Of a stretch of DNA of 45,163 bases, positions 21,548-30,374 are shown one piece after another (the stretch's first letter is position 1; the number at the start of each line of letters is the position of its first letter). The position numbers were made by a program, and so were the translations under genes. Origin of the DNA: Deltaproteobacteria bacterium (GTDB taxonomy: Bacteria > Myxococcota_A > Polyangia > Haliangiales > Haliangiaceae); contig JAFAOG010000441.1 in NCBI GenBank assembly GCA_019237945.1, forward strand, positions 1 to 45,163. The letters run 5' to 3'. The notes below the pieces were generated by a model. That model ran no database searches, was not told where the DNA came from, and worked only from the letters and a program-made list of their open reading frames with translations.

Positions 21548-22804
21548 ATGCCGATGTACGCGTACAAGGGCCTCGGCCCCAGCGGCAAGAACATCGCCGG
21601 CGTGCGAGACGCCGAGTCGCCGAAGGTGCTGCGTCAGGTGCTGCGCAAGGACGGCGTGATCGTCACGTCGTTCGAGCTGAGCAAAGGCGGCAAGGCGGCG
21701 AAGGCGCAGAACGCGGCGAAGGGCGGCCTCAACAAGGACGTCGACATCGGCGCGATCTTCGGCGGCGTCAAGAAGGTCGAGATCGCGGCGTTCACGCGCC
21801 AGATGGCGACGTTGCTTCGCAGCGGCATTCCGCTCGCGGAGGCGCTCGGCGCGCTCGTCGAGCAGGTCACCAACGTGCGGTTCAAGGCGCCGCTCGCCGA
21901 GGTCCGCGCCGCCGTCAACGAGGGCTCGTCACTCGCCGATGCGCTCGCGAAGCATCCGAAGCTGTTCGACGAGCTGTTCGTGTCGATGGTCCGCGCCGGC
22001 GAGCTCGCCGGCAACCTCGACGAGGTCCTCACGCGCCTCGCCGACTTCCTCGAGAGCAGCCAGAAGCTGAAGTCGAAGATCCAGGGCGCGATGATCTATC
22101 CGATCGTCATGCTCGTCGTCGGCGTCGGCATCATGACGGTGCTGATGATCAAGGTGATTCCCGAGATCACCTCGATGTTCTCGCAGGCCGGCCGCACGCT
22201 GCCGCTCAACACGCGCATCCTGATCGCGGTCTCCGGCTTCTTCGGCCGCAACATCCTGTGGATCTTCCTGTCGATGATCATCGGCTTCATCCTGTTCAGG
22301 AAGTGGAGCCGCAGCAAGGAGGGCAAGCCGGTGTGGCACGCGTTCGTGCTGCGCCTGCCGGTCCTCGGCGAGCTCGTGCGTACGATCAACGTCGGTCGCT
22401 TCGCCCGCACGCTCGGCACGATGCTGCAGTCGGGCGTGCCGATGCTGCGCGCGCTCGAGACCGGCAAGCAGATCATCGGCAACGTGCTGCTGCAGCGAGC
22501 GGTCGAGGATGCGAAGCAGGCGGTCACCGAGGGTGAATCGCTCGCGACGACGCTGCGCAAGTCGGGCCAGTTCCCCGCGACGATGATCCACATGACGGCC
22601 GTCGGCGAGAAGGCCGGTCAGCTCGAACAGATGCTCGAGCGCGTCGCGACCGCGTACGAGTCCGAAGTCGACACCAAGCTGTCGCGTTTCACCGCCCTGC
22701 TCGAACCGCTCATGCTCGTGCTGATGGGCGGCGCCGTCGCATTCATCGTGTTCTCGATCCTGCAACCCATCATGGACCTCGGTCAGCTCAGTGGACCCAA
22801 GTGA
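21548..22804 (+). CDS. gspF: Type II secretion system inner-membrane platform protein GspF
   Basis: A 418-residue polytopic assembly-platform protein with two T2SSF domains. 'FTRQMATLLRSGIPLAEALG' opens the first and 'FARTLGTMLQSGVPMLRALE' the second, as in the family. Membrane helices are seen at about 180-205 ('IYPIVMLVVGVGIMTVLMIK'), 232-252 ('ILWIFLSMIIGFILF') and near the C-terminus ('LEPLMLVLMGGAVAFIVFSI'). It begins one base after gspE and ends just before gspG. It interacts with GspE and GspL in known systems. Confidence 0.97.
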   Translation: MPMYAYKGLGPSGKNIAGVRDAESPKVLRQVLRKDGVIVTSFELSKGGKAAKAQNAAKGGLNKDVDIGAIFGGVKKVEIAAFTRQMATLLRSGIPLAEALGALVEQVTNVRFKAPLAEVRAAVNEGSSLADALAKHPKLFDELFVSMVRAGELAGNLDEVLTRLADFLESSQKLKSKIQGAMIYPIVMLVVGVGIMTVLMIKVIPEITSMFSQAGRTLPLNTRILIAVSGFFGRNILWIFLSMIIGFILFRKWSRSKEGKPVWHAFVLRLPVLGELVRTINVGRFARTLGTMLQSGVPMLRALETGKQIIGNVLLQRAVEDAKQAVTEGESLATTLRKSGQFPATMIHMTAVGEKAGQLEQMLERVATAYESEVDTKLSRFTALLEPLMLVLMGGAVAFIVFSILQPIMDLGQLSGPK

Positions 22805-22815
22805 AGGAGATCGTC

Positions 22816-23223
22816 ATGAAGAAGCTCACCCGTAACGTCGCGCGTGCCCAGCGCGGCATGACCCTGCTCGAGATCATGATCGTGCTCGCGATCCTCGCGC
22901 TCGTCATGGGCCTTGTCGTCGGCCCGCGCGTCATGCGCATGTTCGGCAAGTCGAAGGTCGACATCGCCCAGCTGACCGTCAAGAAGTACGCGTTCGAGGC
23001 GTTCGGCGAGTGGTCGCAGGCGCACCCCGACAAGTCGTGCCCCGACAAGCTCGAGGACCTGTCGCAGTACATGGACAACAAGGACATCAAGGACCCGTGG
23101 GGCAACCCCTACAAGATGTTCTGCGGGCAGAACCTTCCGGCCGGCGCCAAGGGCGGCCTTGCCGTCATGTCGGCGGGCGAGGACGGCAAGGAAGGCACCG
23201 AGGACGACGTCAAGAGCTGGTAG
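22816..23223 (+). CDS. gspG: Major pseudopilin GspG
   Basis: A 135-residue major pseudopilin. The prepilin signal 'AQRGMTLLEIMIVLAILALV' has the cleavage Gly before Met and Glu at mature position 5. The long hydrophobic helix leads to a globular domain with the GspG hallmark 'IKDPWGNPYKM' and a C-terminal acidic loop ('SAGEDGKEGTEDDVKSW') that binds calcium in known GspG. ATG 22816 is chosen because AAGGAG at 22804-22809 is well placed; GTG 22801 is in frame but overlaps the gspF stop. Two Cys in the globular part ('KSCPDKLED', 'MFCGQ') may form a disulfide. Confidence 0.97.
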   Translation: MKKLTRNVARAQRGMTLLEIMIVLAILALVMGLVVGPRVMRMFGKSKVDIAQLTVKKYAFEAFGEWSQAHPDKSCPDKLEDLSQYMDNKDIKDPWGNPYKMFCGQNLPAGAKGGLAVMSAGEDGKEGTEDDVKSW

Positions 23224-23226
23224 CCC

Positions 23227-24003
23227 GTGAAGAAGCTCGGCGCACATAAGGGACTGACCGTGATGGAGCTGATGATCGTGCTCGCGATCATCGGCGGCGC
23301 GGCGTTCCTCCTGCGTTCGGGCTTCCGCACGCTGACCAAGGCGGATCTCGTCGAGAACTCGACGGAGCTCGCGGCGGTCCTCAAGCGCGCCAGCCAGCTC
23401 GCGGTCGAGCACGGAGAGCTTCATCGCGTCGTGTTCGACTTCGACAAGATGGTCTACTCGGTCGAGGTCTGCGAGGGTGAGCTCGCGATCCAGCGTAACG
23501 AGAAGGTCCGGCCCGACGAGGAGGCGAAGAAGCGCGCACTCGAGCGGGGCAAGGACAAGCTCAAGGGCGGCAACGACAACAATCCGAACGCGCTGCTCGG
23601 CGCGGATCCCGATACGGCCGCGCACCGCGCGCTCGCGATCGCGGGCCAGCACGTCGCCGACAAGACGTGCGTGCCGGTGCCCGATCCGGTGAGCGGCGAT
23701 TCGTCGGGCAAGGGCTTCATCCGGCAGCTGCGTGTCGGTAAGGGGATCAAGTTCAAGGAGATCTGGGTCCAGCATCGCGACGAGAGCGTCACGAAGGGGC
23801 AGGTCGCGATCTACTTCTTCCCGCTCGGCTCGTCGGAGAAGGCGGTGGTCGAGGTGACCGACGGCGACGAGATCTTCAGCGTGCTCGTCTACGGGCTGAC
23901 GGGGCGCGTGGAGCTGCGCGACGGCGTGCTGCGCGACGTCAACGACCACATGATGAAGAACGTCATGGGCGACAAGGATGCGAAGCGCGAGGAGCAGCAA
24001 TGA
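23227..24003 (+). CDS. gspH: Minor pseudopilin GspH
   Basis: A 258-residue minor pseudopilin starting at GTG 23227, 3 bp after gspG. The prepilin motif 'HKGLTVMELMIVLAIIGGAA' has Gly at the cleavage site and Glu at +5. The globular domain is long for GspH (family proteins are often 160-200 residues). It includes a charged, Asn/Gly-rich insertion at about 95-130 ('EEAKKRALERGKDKLKGGND') and a Cys ('CVPVPDPVSG'). The C-terminal 'FSVLVYGLTGRVELRDG' fits the GspH fold. Assigned by position between G and I and by the prepilin signal. Confidence 0.88.
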   Translation: MKKLGAHKGLTVMELMIVLAIIGGAAFLLRSGFRTLTKADLVENSTELAAVLKRASQLAVEHGELHRVVFDFDKMVYSVEVCEGELAIQRNEKVRPDEEAKKRALERGKDKLKGGNDNNPNALLGADPDTAAHRALAIAGQHVADKTCVPVPDPVSGDSSGKGFIRQLRVGKGIKFKEIWVQHRDESVTKGQVAIYFFPLGSSEKAVVEVTDGDEIFSVLVYGLTGRVELRDGVLRDVNDHMMKNVMGDKDAKREEQQ

Positions 24004-24767
24004 GAAGCCGTGGATTCACGCTTCTCGAGATCATGGTCGCGCTCGCGCTGCTCGGCCTCGGGCTCGTCGTGCTGATCAAGAGCGCCGCGAACAACATCCG
24101 TGCGTCCGAGGAGTCGCACATGATGGGCATCGCGACCGACCTCGCGCGCGGCAAGATGTACGACATCGAGGAGACGCTGCTCAAGGACGGCTTCACCGAC
24201 ACCGACCAGTCGCAGAGCGATCCGAAGCCGTTCGACACCGAGGGCTGGCCGAACATCTACTACAGCTACAAGGTCGATCAGGTCGAGATGCCCGACTTCG
24301 ACCAGCTGACCGCGATGGCGCAGGGTCGGCGCGGCTCGGGTGCGTTCTCCGGCACGGGCAGCAACAACTACTACGGCTCGGCGTTCGCGGGCGCGTACGG
24401 CTCGGGCTTCGGCAGCGACGTGCTCGGCGGATTCCAGAACAGCGCGCTCGGCGGCATGCTCGGCATGTTCGGCGGCGGCTCGGGTCCGAGCAGCGGCGTC
24501 GCGGGCGGCATGGCCGGCGCCGTGATCCAGTCGCAGTACACGATGTTCCAGCAGATCCTGAAGGTCTCGGTTCGCAAGGTCACGCTGACCGTGACGTGGA
24601 CCGTGATGGGCTCGCAGAATTCGATGAAGGTCGTGTGCTTCTTCACCGACCCCGCGGCAATGGACAAGGTGCTGATGGGCATGGGCGCGACGGAGCAGGC
24701 CCAGGGCTCGGGTGCGGGCAGCGGCAGCGGCGGTCCGCCTGCCCGCGGAAGTGGAGCGACGCGATGA
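24000..24767 (+). CDS. gspI: Minor pseudopilin GspI
   Basis: A 255-residue minor pseudopilin overlapping gspH by 4 bp (ATGA). The prepilin motif 'RSRGFTLLEIMVALALLGLG' has Gly-Phe cleavage and Glu +5. GspI is usually about 120-130 residues. This one carries a Gly/Ser/Ala-rich insertion at about 110-175 ('GSGAFSGTGSNNYYGSAFAG') before the beta domain ('KVSVRKVTLTVTWTVMGS'), and ends in a Gly-rich tail. The insertion is low complexity and probably flexible. It forms the tip complex with J and K in known systems. Confidence 0.9.
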   Translation: MRSRGFTLLEIMVALALLGLGLVVLIKSAANNIRASEESHMMGIATDLARGKMYDIEETLLKDGFTDTDQSQSDPKPFDTEGWPNIYYSYKVDQVEMPDFDQLTAMAQGRRGSGAFSGTGSNNYYGSAFAGAYGSGFGSDVLGGFQNSALGGMLGMFGGGSGPSSGVAGGMAGAVIQSQYTMFQQILKVSVRKVTLTVTWTVMGSQNSMKVVCFFTDPAAMDKVLMGMGATEQAQGSGAGSGSGGPPARGSGATR

Positions 24768-25444
24768 AGCGCTCCCAACGAGGCATGACCCTGATGGAGG
24801 TCATGATCGCGAGTGCGGTCATGGTGATCATGATGGCGCTCGCGTGGCGCACGATCATGAACACGTCGACGAGTCGCAAGACGTTCGAGGCGTACGAGGA
24901 GCGCAATCACGAGATCCGCATGGCGATGGGCCGGATGGTCGCGGACTTCGAGGCGGCGTATCTGTCGAAGAACGAGGACCAGAACGCGTCGCACCCGCGG
25001 ACGATGATGATCGTCAAGGCGACCGGCAAGGTCCCCGACATTCACTTCTCGACGCTCGGCCATCGCGTGCTGTGGGCGGATGCGAACGAGTCCGAGCAGA
25101 CCGTGATCTGGTACATGGCGCACAACAACCCCGAGCACGCGGGGCAGGTCGATCTGATCCGCCGGGAGCAGCGCCGCGAGTCGAACCAACCGCCGGAAGA
25201 AGAGGCGAGCGACTACGACGTGCTGATCCACGACATCTACAGCGTCAAGATCGAGCTCTGGAACTGGAAGAACCTCGAGTGGCAGGACACGTGGGACACC
25301 ACGCAGTCCGACGGCCAGCGCAACCTGTTGCCGAGCCGCGTGCGGATCACCGTCACGCTGAAGAACCCCGAGGGCAAGGACATCAAGCTCACCACCCAGG
25401 CGCGGATCCCGTTGCAGGAACCGCTGTGGTTCTCACCGTCATGA
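24764..25444 (+). CDS. gspJ: Minor pseudopilin GspJ
   Basis: A 226-residue minor pseudopilin beginning with ATG overlapping the gspI stop. The prepilin motif 'SQRGMTLMEVMIASAVMVIM' has Gly-Met cleavage and Glu +5. The globular domain includes 'FSTLGHRVLWADANESEQTV' and 'VLIHDIYSVKIELWNWKN', and fits GspJ in length and order. It overlaps gspK by 4 bp (ATGA at 25441-25444), showing tight translational coupling. Confidence 0.93.
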   Translation: MKRSQRGMTLMEVMIASAVMVIMMALAWRTIMNTSTSRKTFEAYEERNHEIRMAMGRMVADFEAAYLSKNEDQNASHPRTMMIVKATGKVPDIHFSTLGHRVLWADANESEQTVIWYMAHNNPEHAGQVDLIRREQRRESNQPPEEEASDYDVLIHDIYSVKIELWNWKNLEWQDTWDTTQSDGQRNLLPSRVRITVTLKNPEGKDIKLTTQARIPLQEPLWFSPS

Positions 25445-26739
25445 AGATCTCGAAGCGAAACAGGCAACGCGGCGTCGCGCTGCTGTCGGTGATGATCGCG
25501 ATCGCGATCACGATCGTGATCTCGAACGAGTTCGGCACGTCGACGTCGACCGACATGATCGCAGCTGCGAACTACCGCGACGAGATGCGCGCGCACTTCC
25601 TGGCACGCAGCGCGACCAACCTCGCCGAGCTCGTCGTGCGCATCCAGCAGCGCATCGACAACAGCCCGATGATGAAGTCGCTCGGGCCGATCCAGATCAC
25701 CGACTACGCCGACCAGCTGATCCTGCCGTTCTGTGGCAGCGACGCGGAGGTGCGCGATGCGATCGGTCTGTCGCCGAGCGCGATCAAGGGCCTGGGCGCC
25801 GACATCGGCACGTGCGGCTTCAACGGCCCGTTCGGCACCGAGGACGACAAGATCAACGTCAACTGCGCGAACGTCGACTCGGCGTGGCAGGTGACGCAGC
25901 AGGCGCTCAAGGCGCTGATCTTCTTCAACGCGTACGACACCGTGTTCGACGACAACGACGCCGAGGGCTGGCATCGCGATCGCGACATGCAGGTGTCGTC
26001 GATCCTCGACTACGTCGACGCGAACACGATGCACGCGCGCGATCGCGGCACCACCGAGGACTACGGCTACGAGTCCTTGAAAGACCGCTACTACCCGAAG
26101 AACAACTACATCGACACGCCGGGCGAGATAAAGCTCGCGCGCGGCGTCGACGATCGGTTCTGGACGCTGTTCGGCTCGGCGCTGACCGTCTACGGCAAGT
26201 GCCAGATCAACCTGACGACGCTCAGCAACCCGCAGCTGATCGCGGCCATCCTGTTCCTCACCGCGAAGAACCCCAACGACCCCGTGCTGCTCGACCAGCG
26301 CCGGCTGTTCCTGCTCGCGAGCTACGTCGCGAAGGCGAAGCAGTTCGGCGAGACGTTCCAGAAGCCCGAGGACTTCGTGTCGTACGTCAAGGATCCGGGC
26401 GCGTCGGTCGCGATGCTCGCGGGCAGCGGCGGCATGGCGGGAAGCGCGGCGGGCGCGGCGATGTCGGCGGGCCTCCCCGGGCTGCAGCCGGGCGAGCAGC
26501 TCGGCATGGAGCTCGACATCGCGAAGGTCAAGCAGATCGCGACCACCGGTGCGCGCAAGACGTATCGCATCGAGGCCTACGGCGAGATCGAGCGCAAGCA
26601 GAAGACGAAGGACGGCAAGCCCGTCTACCCGGCGATCCGCAAGACGGTCACCGGCGTGTGGGACATGGGCGTCGTCCCGCAGAACGTTCGCAAACCTCCC
26701 ACGCCGAAGGGTGCGTGGGTGTTCATGAAGGAAGACTGA
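25441..26739 (+). CDS. gspK: Minor pseudopilin GspK
   Basis: A 432-residue largest pseudopilin that caps the pseudopilus tip. The leader is 'QRGVALLSVMIAIAITIVIS'; position +5 is not Glu, which is normal for GspK. The domain contains 'INVNCANVDSAWQVTQQALK' and 'GWHRDRDMQVSSILDYVDAN', as in the saposin-like GspK insert. A Gly/Ala/Ser-rich stretch ('AGSGGMAGSAAGAAMSAGLP', about 325-345) lies before the C-terminal beta part. ATG 25441 overlaps the gspJ stop; the open frame upstream to 24712 is a shadow. Confidence 0.93.
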   Translation: MKISKRNRQRGVALLSVMIAIAITIVISNEFGTSTSTDMIAAANYRDEMRAHFLARSATNLAELVVRIQQRIDNSPMMKSLGPIQITDYADQLILPFCGSDAEVRDAIGLSPSAIKGLGADIGTCGFNGPFGTEDDKINVNCANVDSAWQVTQQALKALIFFNAYDTVFDDNDAEGWHRDRDMQVSSILDYVDANTMHARDRGTTEDYGYESLKDRYYPKNNYIDTPGEIKLARGVDDRFWTLFGSALTVYGKCQINLTTLSNPQLIAAILFLTAKNPNDPVLLDQRRLFLLASYVAKAKQFGETFQKPEDFVSYVKDPGASVAMLAGSGGMAGSAAGAAMSAGLPGLQPGEQLGMELDIAKVKQIATTGARKTYRIEAYGEIERKQKTKDGKPVYPAIRKTVTGVWDMGVVPQNVRKPPTPKGAWVFMKED

Positions 26740-26741
26740 CC

Positions 26742-28382
26742 ATGGCGTCACGAATGTTTGCGGTCGATCTGGGTGCGTGGAGCGTCAAGCTCGCGATCGC
26801 GAGCCCCGGCATCCGCGGCGCATCGCTGATCAACGTCGTCGAACGGCTCGTGCCGCAGGGCGACCAGCCGATCGAGGATCGCATCCGCGCCGCGCTCGCG
26901 AGCGTGATCGACGAGCTCAAGCTGCGCGACGAGGCCGGCTACATCGGCGTCTACGGCGATCAGGTGTTCACGCAGGTCCTCGAGTTCGGGTTCAAGCACC
27001 TGCGCCGCTCGGATCTCGACAAGGCGGTCGGCGGCGAGCTCGAAGGCGTCGTGCCGGTCGACCTCGAGGACATGGTCTATTGCTTCGAGCAGATTCCGGC
27101 GGCCCCCGCCGCGGTTCCCGAGGGCGTGCGCGGCCGCATTGCGCCGCCGGCGGAAGGCATGCGCGTGCTGTCGTACGCGATGCGCCGCGATCGCGCGGAT
27201 CAGCTGATCGAGGTCGGCAAGCAGGCCGGCTTCAACGCGCGCGGCTTGCTCGCATGCGGTGGCGCGGCCGCCAAGCTCGTCGAGCGCACGCCGTCGCTGA
27301 TGAAGGCGCGCACCGATGGCGCGGTCGCCGTGATCGATATCGGTCACGAGCGCACGGACGTCGTCGTCGTGCACGCGGGCAAGGCGGTGTTCAGCCGCTC
27401 GGTCGCGCGCGCGGGTAAGCACGTCACGCAGGCGATCGCGAGCCACTGGCGCATGGCGTTCGGCGATGCCGAGCGCGCCAAGCATGCCGATGGCTTCGTC
27501 GCGTCGCAGGCCGAGCCGGCGACCAGCGAGGCGTGGGCGCGGATCCATCAGGTGACCGTCACCGAGCTCGCGCCGTTCGCGCGCGACATCCGCCAGACGC
27601 TCGCCGCGTGCCGCGCGAAGACCGGGTTCTCGCCGCTCGCCGCGATCCTCGTCGGTGGTGGCGCACGGCTGCGCGGCATCGGCTCGTTTTTGACCGAGGC
27701 GCTCGGCATCCCGGCATGGCGGCTCACGGCCGACGACGTCGCGGCGCTCGCGGGACCGCGCCTCGCGGCGAACGCGCAGAACCTCCCGATCGACAGCGCG
27801 GCGTTGACGGTCGGCATGGCCTACGACGCCGCCGGCGGACGCCCGCAGTTCGACCTGCACTCCGGCTCGGGCGGCAGCATCGACTTCTCGTTCGTGCGCC
27901 AGAAGGCGGTGCCGCTCGGTGTCAGCGTGCTCGCGATCGCTGCGTTCGCCGCGTTCTCCGCGTACGCCGACCTCTATCGGCTGAAGAAGTCGGAGAAGAC
28001 GCTCAACACGCGTCTCGCGCAGGAGACGACCGAGATGTACGGCTCGGCGCGCACCGCGAGCGAGGTGTTGAACTCGACCGGTGCGGCGGGCGGCGGCGCG
28101 GCGATGTCGCCGGTGCCGAAGATGACGTCGTACGACCTGCTGCTCGAGATCAATACGCACATCCCGCCGAAGGACAAGGTCACGCTCGACGTCGACAAGC
28201 TCGAGATCGACAACGAGAAGGTCGACATGTCGGGCACGGTCAAGACGCCCGAGGAGCTCGACGCGCTCGTCTCCGAGCTGCGCAAGAGCGACTGCTTCAA
28301 GGACATCCAGCGCGGCCCGACCGACACGCTCGAAGGCGGCATCCGCAAGTTCCGACTGACGATGCCCGTCAAGTGCATGTGA
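26742..28382 (+). CDS. gspL: Type II secretion system protein GspL (PilM/actin-like)
   Basis: A 546-residue inner-membrane protein. The N-terminal cytoplasmic part has the actin-like fold of PilM/GspL ('FAVDLGAWSVKLAIAS', 'VIDIGHERTDVVVVHAGKAV', 'AAILVGGGARLRGIGSFLTE'). One membrane helix ('VPLGVSVLAIAAFAAFSAYA', about 387-406) is followed by a coiled coil and a small periplasmic ferredoxin-like domain ('VTLDVDKLEIDNEKVDMSGT'). It recruits GspE to the membrane. The ATP-binding loops look more complete than in classical GspL, so the call GspL versus a PilM/PilN-like fusion rests on position and topology. Confidence 0.9.
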   Translation: MASRMFAVDLGAWSVKLAIASPGIRGASLINVVERLVPQGDQPIEDRIRAALASVIDELKLRDEAGYIGVYGDQVFTQVLEFGFKHLRRSDLDKAVGGELEGVVPVDLEDMVYCFEQIPAAPAAVPEGVRGRIAPPAEGMRVLSYAMRRDRADQLIEVGKQAGFNARGLLACGGAAAKLVERTPSLMKARTDGAVAVIDIGHERTDVVVVHAGKAVFSRSVARAGKHVTQAIASHWRMAFGDAERAKHADGFVASQAEPATSEAWARIHQVTVTELAPFARDIRQTLAACRAKTGFSPLAAILVGGGARLRGIGSFLTEALGIPAWRLTADDVAALAGPRLAANAQNLPIDSAALTVGMAYDAAGGRPQFDLHSGSGGSIDFSFVRQKAVPLGVSVLAIAAFAAFSAYADLYRLKKSEKTLNTRLAQETTEMYGSARTASEVLNSTGAAGGGAAMSPVPKMTSYDLLLEINTHIPPKDKVTLDVDKLEIDNEKVDMSGTVKTPEELDALVSELRKSDCFKDIQRGPTDTLEGGIRKFRLTMPVKCM

Positions 28383-28390
28383 GGTAACCC

Positions 28391-28984
28391 ATGTCAGCAC
28401 TCACCGACAAAGCCTCCGACTTCTGGGCGCGCATCTCGCCGCGCGAACGTCGCCTCGTCCTGATCGCGGCGGTCGCCGTCCCGCTGACGATCGCGATCTG
28501 GCTCGGCCTCGCGATCCACGACGGCCTCGACGCGATGGCCGGCCGCACGCAGAAGACGCGCAAGGCGCTCGACGCGCTCGCCGATCTGCGCGCTCGCGGT
28601 CAGACGCACGAGCAGGTCGACGACGTCGTCGCGACGATGGGCACCGAGCCGCTGTCGCTCGATACGTACCTGTCGAATGCCGCGAAGAAGGCGAAGTTCG
28701 AGCTCAAGAGCACGATCACGCCGCGCCAGCCGGTGACGCGCAACGGCTACGTCACCAACACGTCGACGCTGACGCTCGACAACCTGACGATCGATCAGCT
28801 CCGCGACTTCCTGCAGGAGATCGAGTCGGGCAGCAAGGTCGTCGCCGTCACGCACCTCGACATGCGGCGCGACTTCCGCGACAAGGACAAGATCGACGTC
28901 AACCTCGAGGTCTCGACGTACTCGAAGGAAAAACCGGCGCAACCCGAAGGCAGCGCCGCCGCCGCCGAGAAGAAGGGCAGCTGA
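28391..28984 (+). CDS. gspM: Type II secretion system protein GspM
   Basis: A 197-residue bitopic inner-membrane protein with a short cytoplasmic end ('FWARISPRERRLVLIAAVAV'), one helix and a periplasmic ferredoxin-like domain. The phrase 'ISPRERRLV' before the helix is typical of GspM. It lies 8 bp after gspL and its stop overlaps the start of gspN by one base. It pairs with GspL in the assembly platform. Confidence 0.9.
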   Translation: MSALTDKASDFWARISPRERRLVLIAAVAVPLTIAIWLGLAIHDGLDAMAGRTQKTRKALDALADLRARGQTHEQVDDVVATMGTEPLSLDTYLSNAAKKAKFELKSTITPRQPVTRNGYVTNTSTLTLDNLTIDQLRDFLQEIESGSKVVAVTHLDMRRDFRDKDKIDVNLEVSTYSKEKPAQPEGSAAAAEKKGS

Positions 28985-30339
28985 TGGCGTTCCATCTCAA
29001 CCTGTCTCCGCGCGTCCGCAAGATCCTGCGCTATGCGGGCATCGTCGTGTTCGCGCTGATCGTGTTCATCGAGGCGCTGCAGCTGTCGTTCCCGTACAAC
29101 CGGATCAAGGACAAGGTCGTCGAGCAGCTCGCCGACAAGTACGACATCCAGATCGGCGAGGTCGAGCGCGGCATCGTCCCGGGACGCGTCTACTTCAACG
29201 ACGTCAACATCCGCACCCGCCAGACCAAGCCCGACGACATCGTCACGACGATGCTGATCAAGCGGCTCGAGGTCGATGTCGGAATCCTGCCGCTGCTCGG
29301 CAAGACGCTGCGCGTCGATATCGAGGCGAAGATCGGGACCGGCACGCTGCAGGCGCGTGTCGCGCTCAAGGGCTGGGGCAAGGACGGCTTCAAGGTCAGC
29401 GCGACCGGCGACAACCTGCCGGGGACCGGCCTTCCGATGCGCGCGATCGTTGGCCTGCCGGTCAGCGGCAAGATCAACTTCTCCGCGTCGCTCGACCTGC
29501 CCAACGATCATCCGAAGGCCGGCAAGCCGACGCCGAACTGGCCGAAGGCCGAGGGCGCGTTCGCGCTCGCGTGCCCGTCGGGCTGCACGGTCGGCGACGG
29601 CAAGACGAAGCTCAAGCCGCTGATCAAGAACGCCTCGCAGCAGGCGATGGTCGGCGAGGGCATCGACTTCGGCAAGGTCGATATCGACTCGCTCGTCGCG
29701 AGGGCCGAGATCAAGAACGGCAAGCTCGACGTCACGAAGTTCGACGTCCAGTCCAAGGACGGCGAGGTCCACGTCGACTACTCGATGACGCTCGACAAGG
29801 ACTTCGGCAACTCGGTCGTCGCCGGCTGCCTCCGCTTCAAGGGCAGCAAGCTGCTCGAGCAGAAGGAGCCCAAGACGTTCGCCGCGCTGCAGACGACCGG
29901 CGCCGAGCTGCGCTCCGACGGCCTCTTCCACATTCGCCTCACCGATCGCTTCAGCATGATGAAGCGCCTCAACATGGAGTGCGGCCCGAACGTCAAGAAC
30001 GCGACGAACGGCGAGAACTTCGGCGGCACGCCGGGCGCCGCCGCCCCGCCGCGCCTCACCGTCATGCCGGATCAGAAGCCGACGGTCCCGCCGATCCAGA
30101 CGCCGCCGGTCAACGAGGCGCCGCCGCCGCCCCCCGTGGCACCGCCGCCGGGCGGCGCCATCGCGCCGGCATCCGGGCAGCCCGGTTCGGGTCGCCCGCC
30201 GGGCCCCGAAGGCGAAGGTCCGGTCCGAGGCTCCGGCTCCGCCGACGGCGCCGTGCCTCCGGGCGAGAAGGAGCCGCCGCCGGCTCCCGCGACGCCGACG
30301 GCAGGCCCGCCGCCGAGCGAGCCTTCTCGCCGCAACTGA
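28984..30339 (+). CDS. gspN: Type II secretion system protein GspN
   Basis: A 451-residue protein with an N-terminal membrane helix ('YAGIVVFALIVFIEALQLSF') and a periplasmic region of the AsmA-like/GspN type ('VEQLADKYDIQIGEVERGIV', 'VDVGILPLLGKTLRVDIEA'), as in deltaproteobacterial gsp operons. Residues about 350-451 are a Pro/Gly/Ala-rich tail ('APPPPPVAPPPGG'), much longer than the usual end. The family role is not well defined, and not all systems need GspN. It is the last gene of the operon. No terminator is seen; the next gene is convergent and ends 35 bp away. Confidence 0.87.
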   Translation: MAFHLNLSPRVRKILRYAGIVVFALIVFIEALQLSFPYNRIKDKVVEQLADKYDIQIGEVERGIVPGRVYFNDVNIRTRQTKPDDIVTTMLIKRLEVDVGILPLLGKTLRVDIEAKIGTGTLQARVALKGWGKDGFKVSATGDNLPGTGLPMRAIVGLPVSGKINFSASLDLPNDHPKAGKPTPNWPKAEGAFALACPSGCTVGDGKTKLKPLIKNASQQAMVGEGIDFGKVDIDSLVARAEIKNGKLDVTKFDVQSKDGEVHVDYSMTLDKDFGNSVVAGCLRFKGSKLLEQKEPKTFAALQTTGAELRSDGLFHIRLTDRFSMMKRLNMECGPNVKNATNGENFGGTPGAAAPPRLTVMPDQKPTVPPIQTPPVNEAPPPPPVAPPPGGAIAPASGQPGSGRPPGPEGEGPVRGSGSADGAVPPGEKEPPPAPATPTAGPPPSEPSRRN

Positions 30340-30374
30340 GCGCGCTCATCACGATCACGGCTCCGACTCCGGGA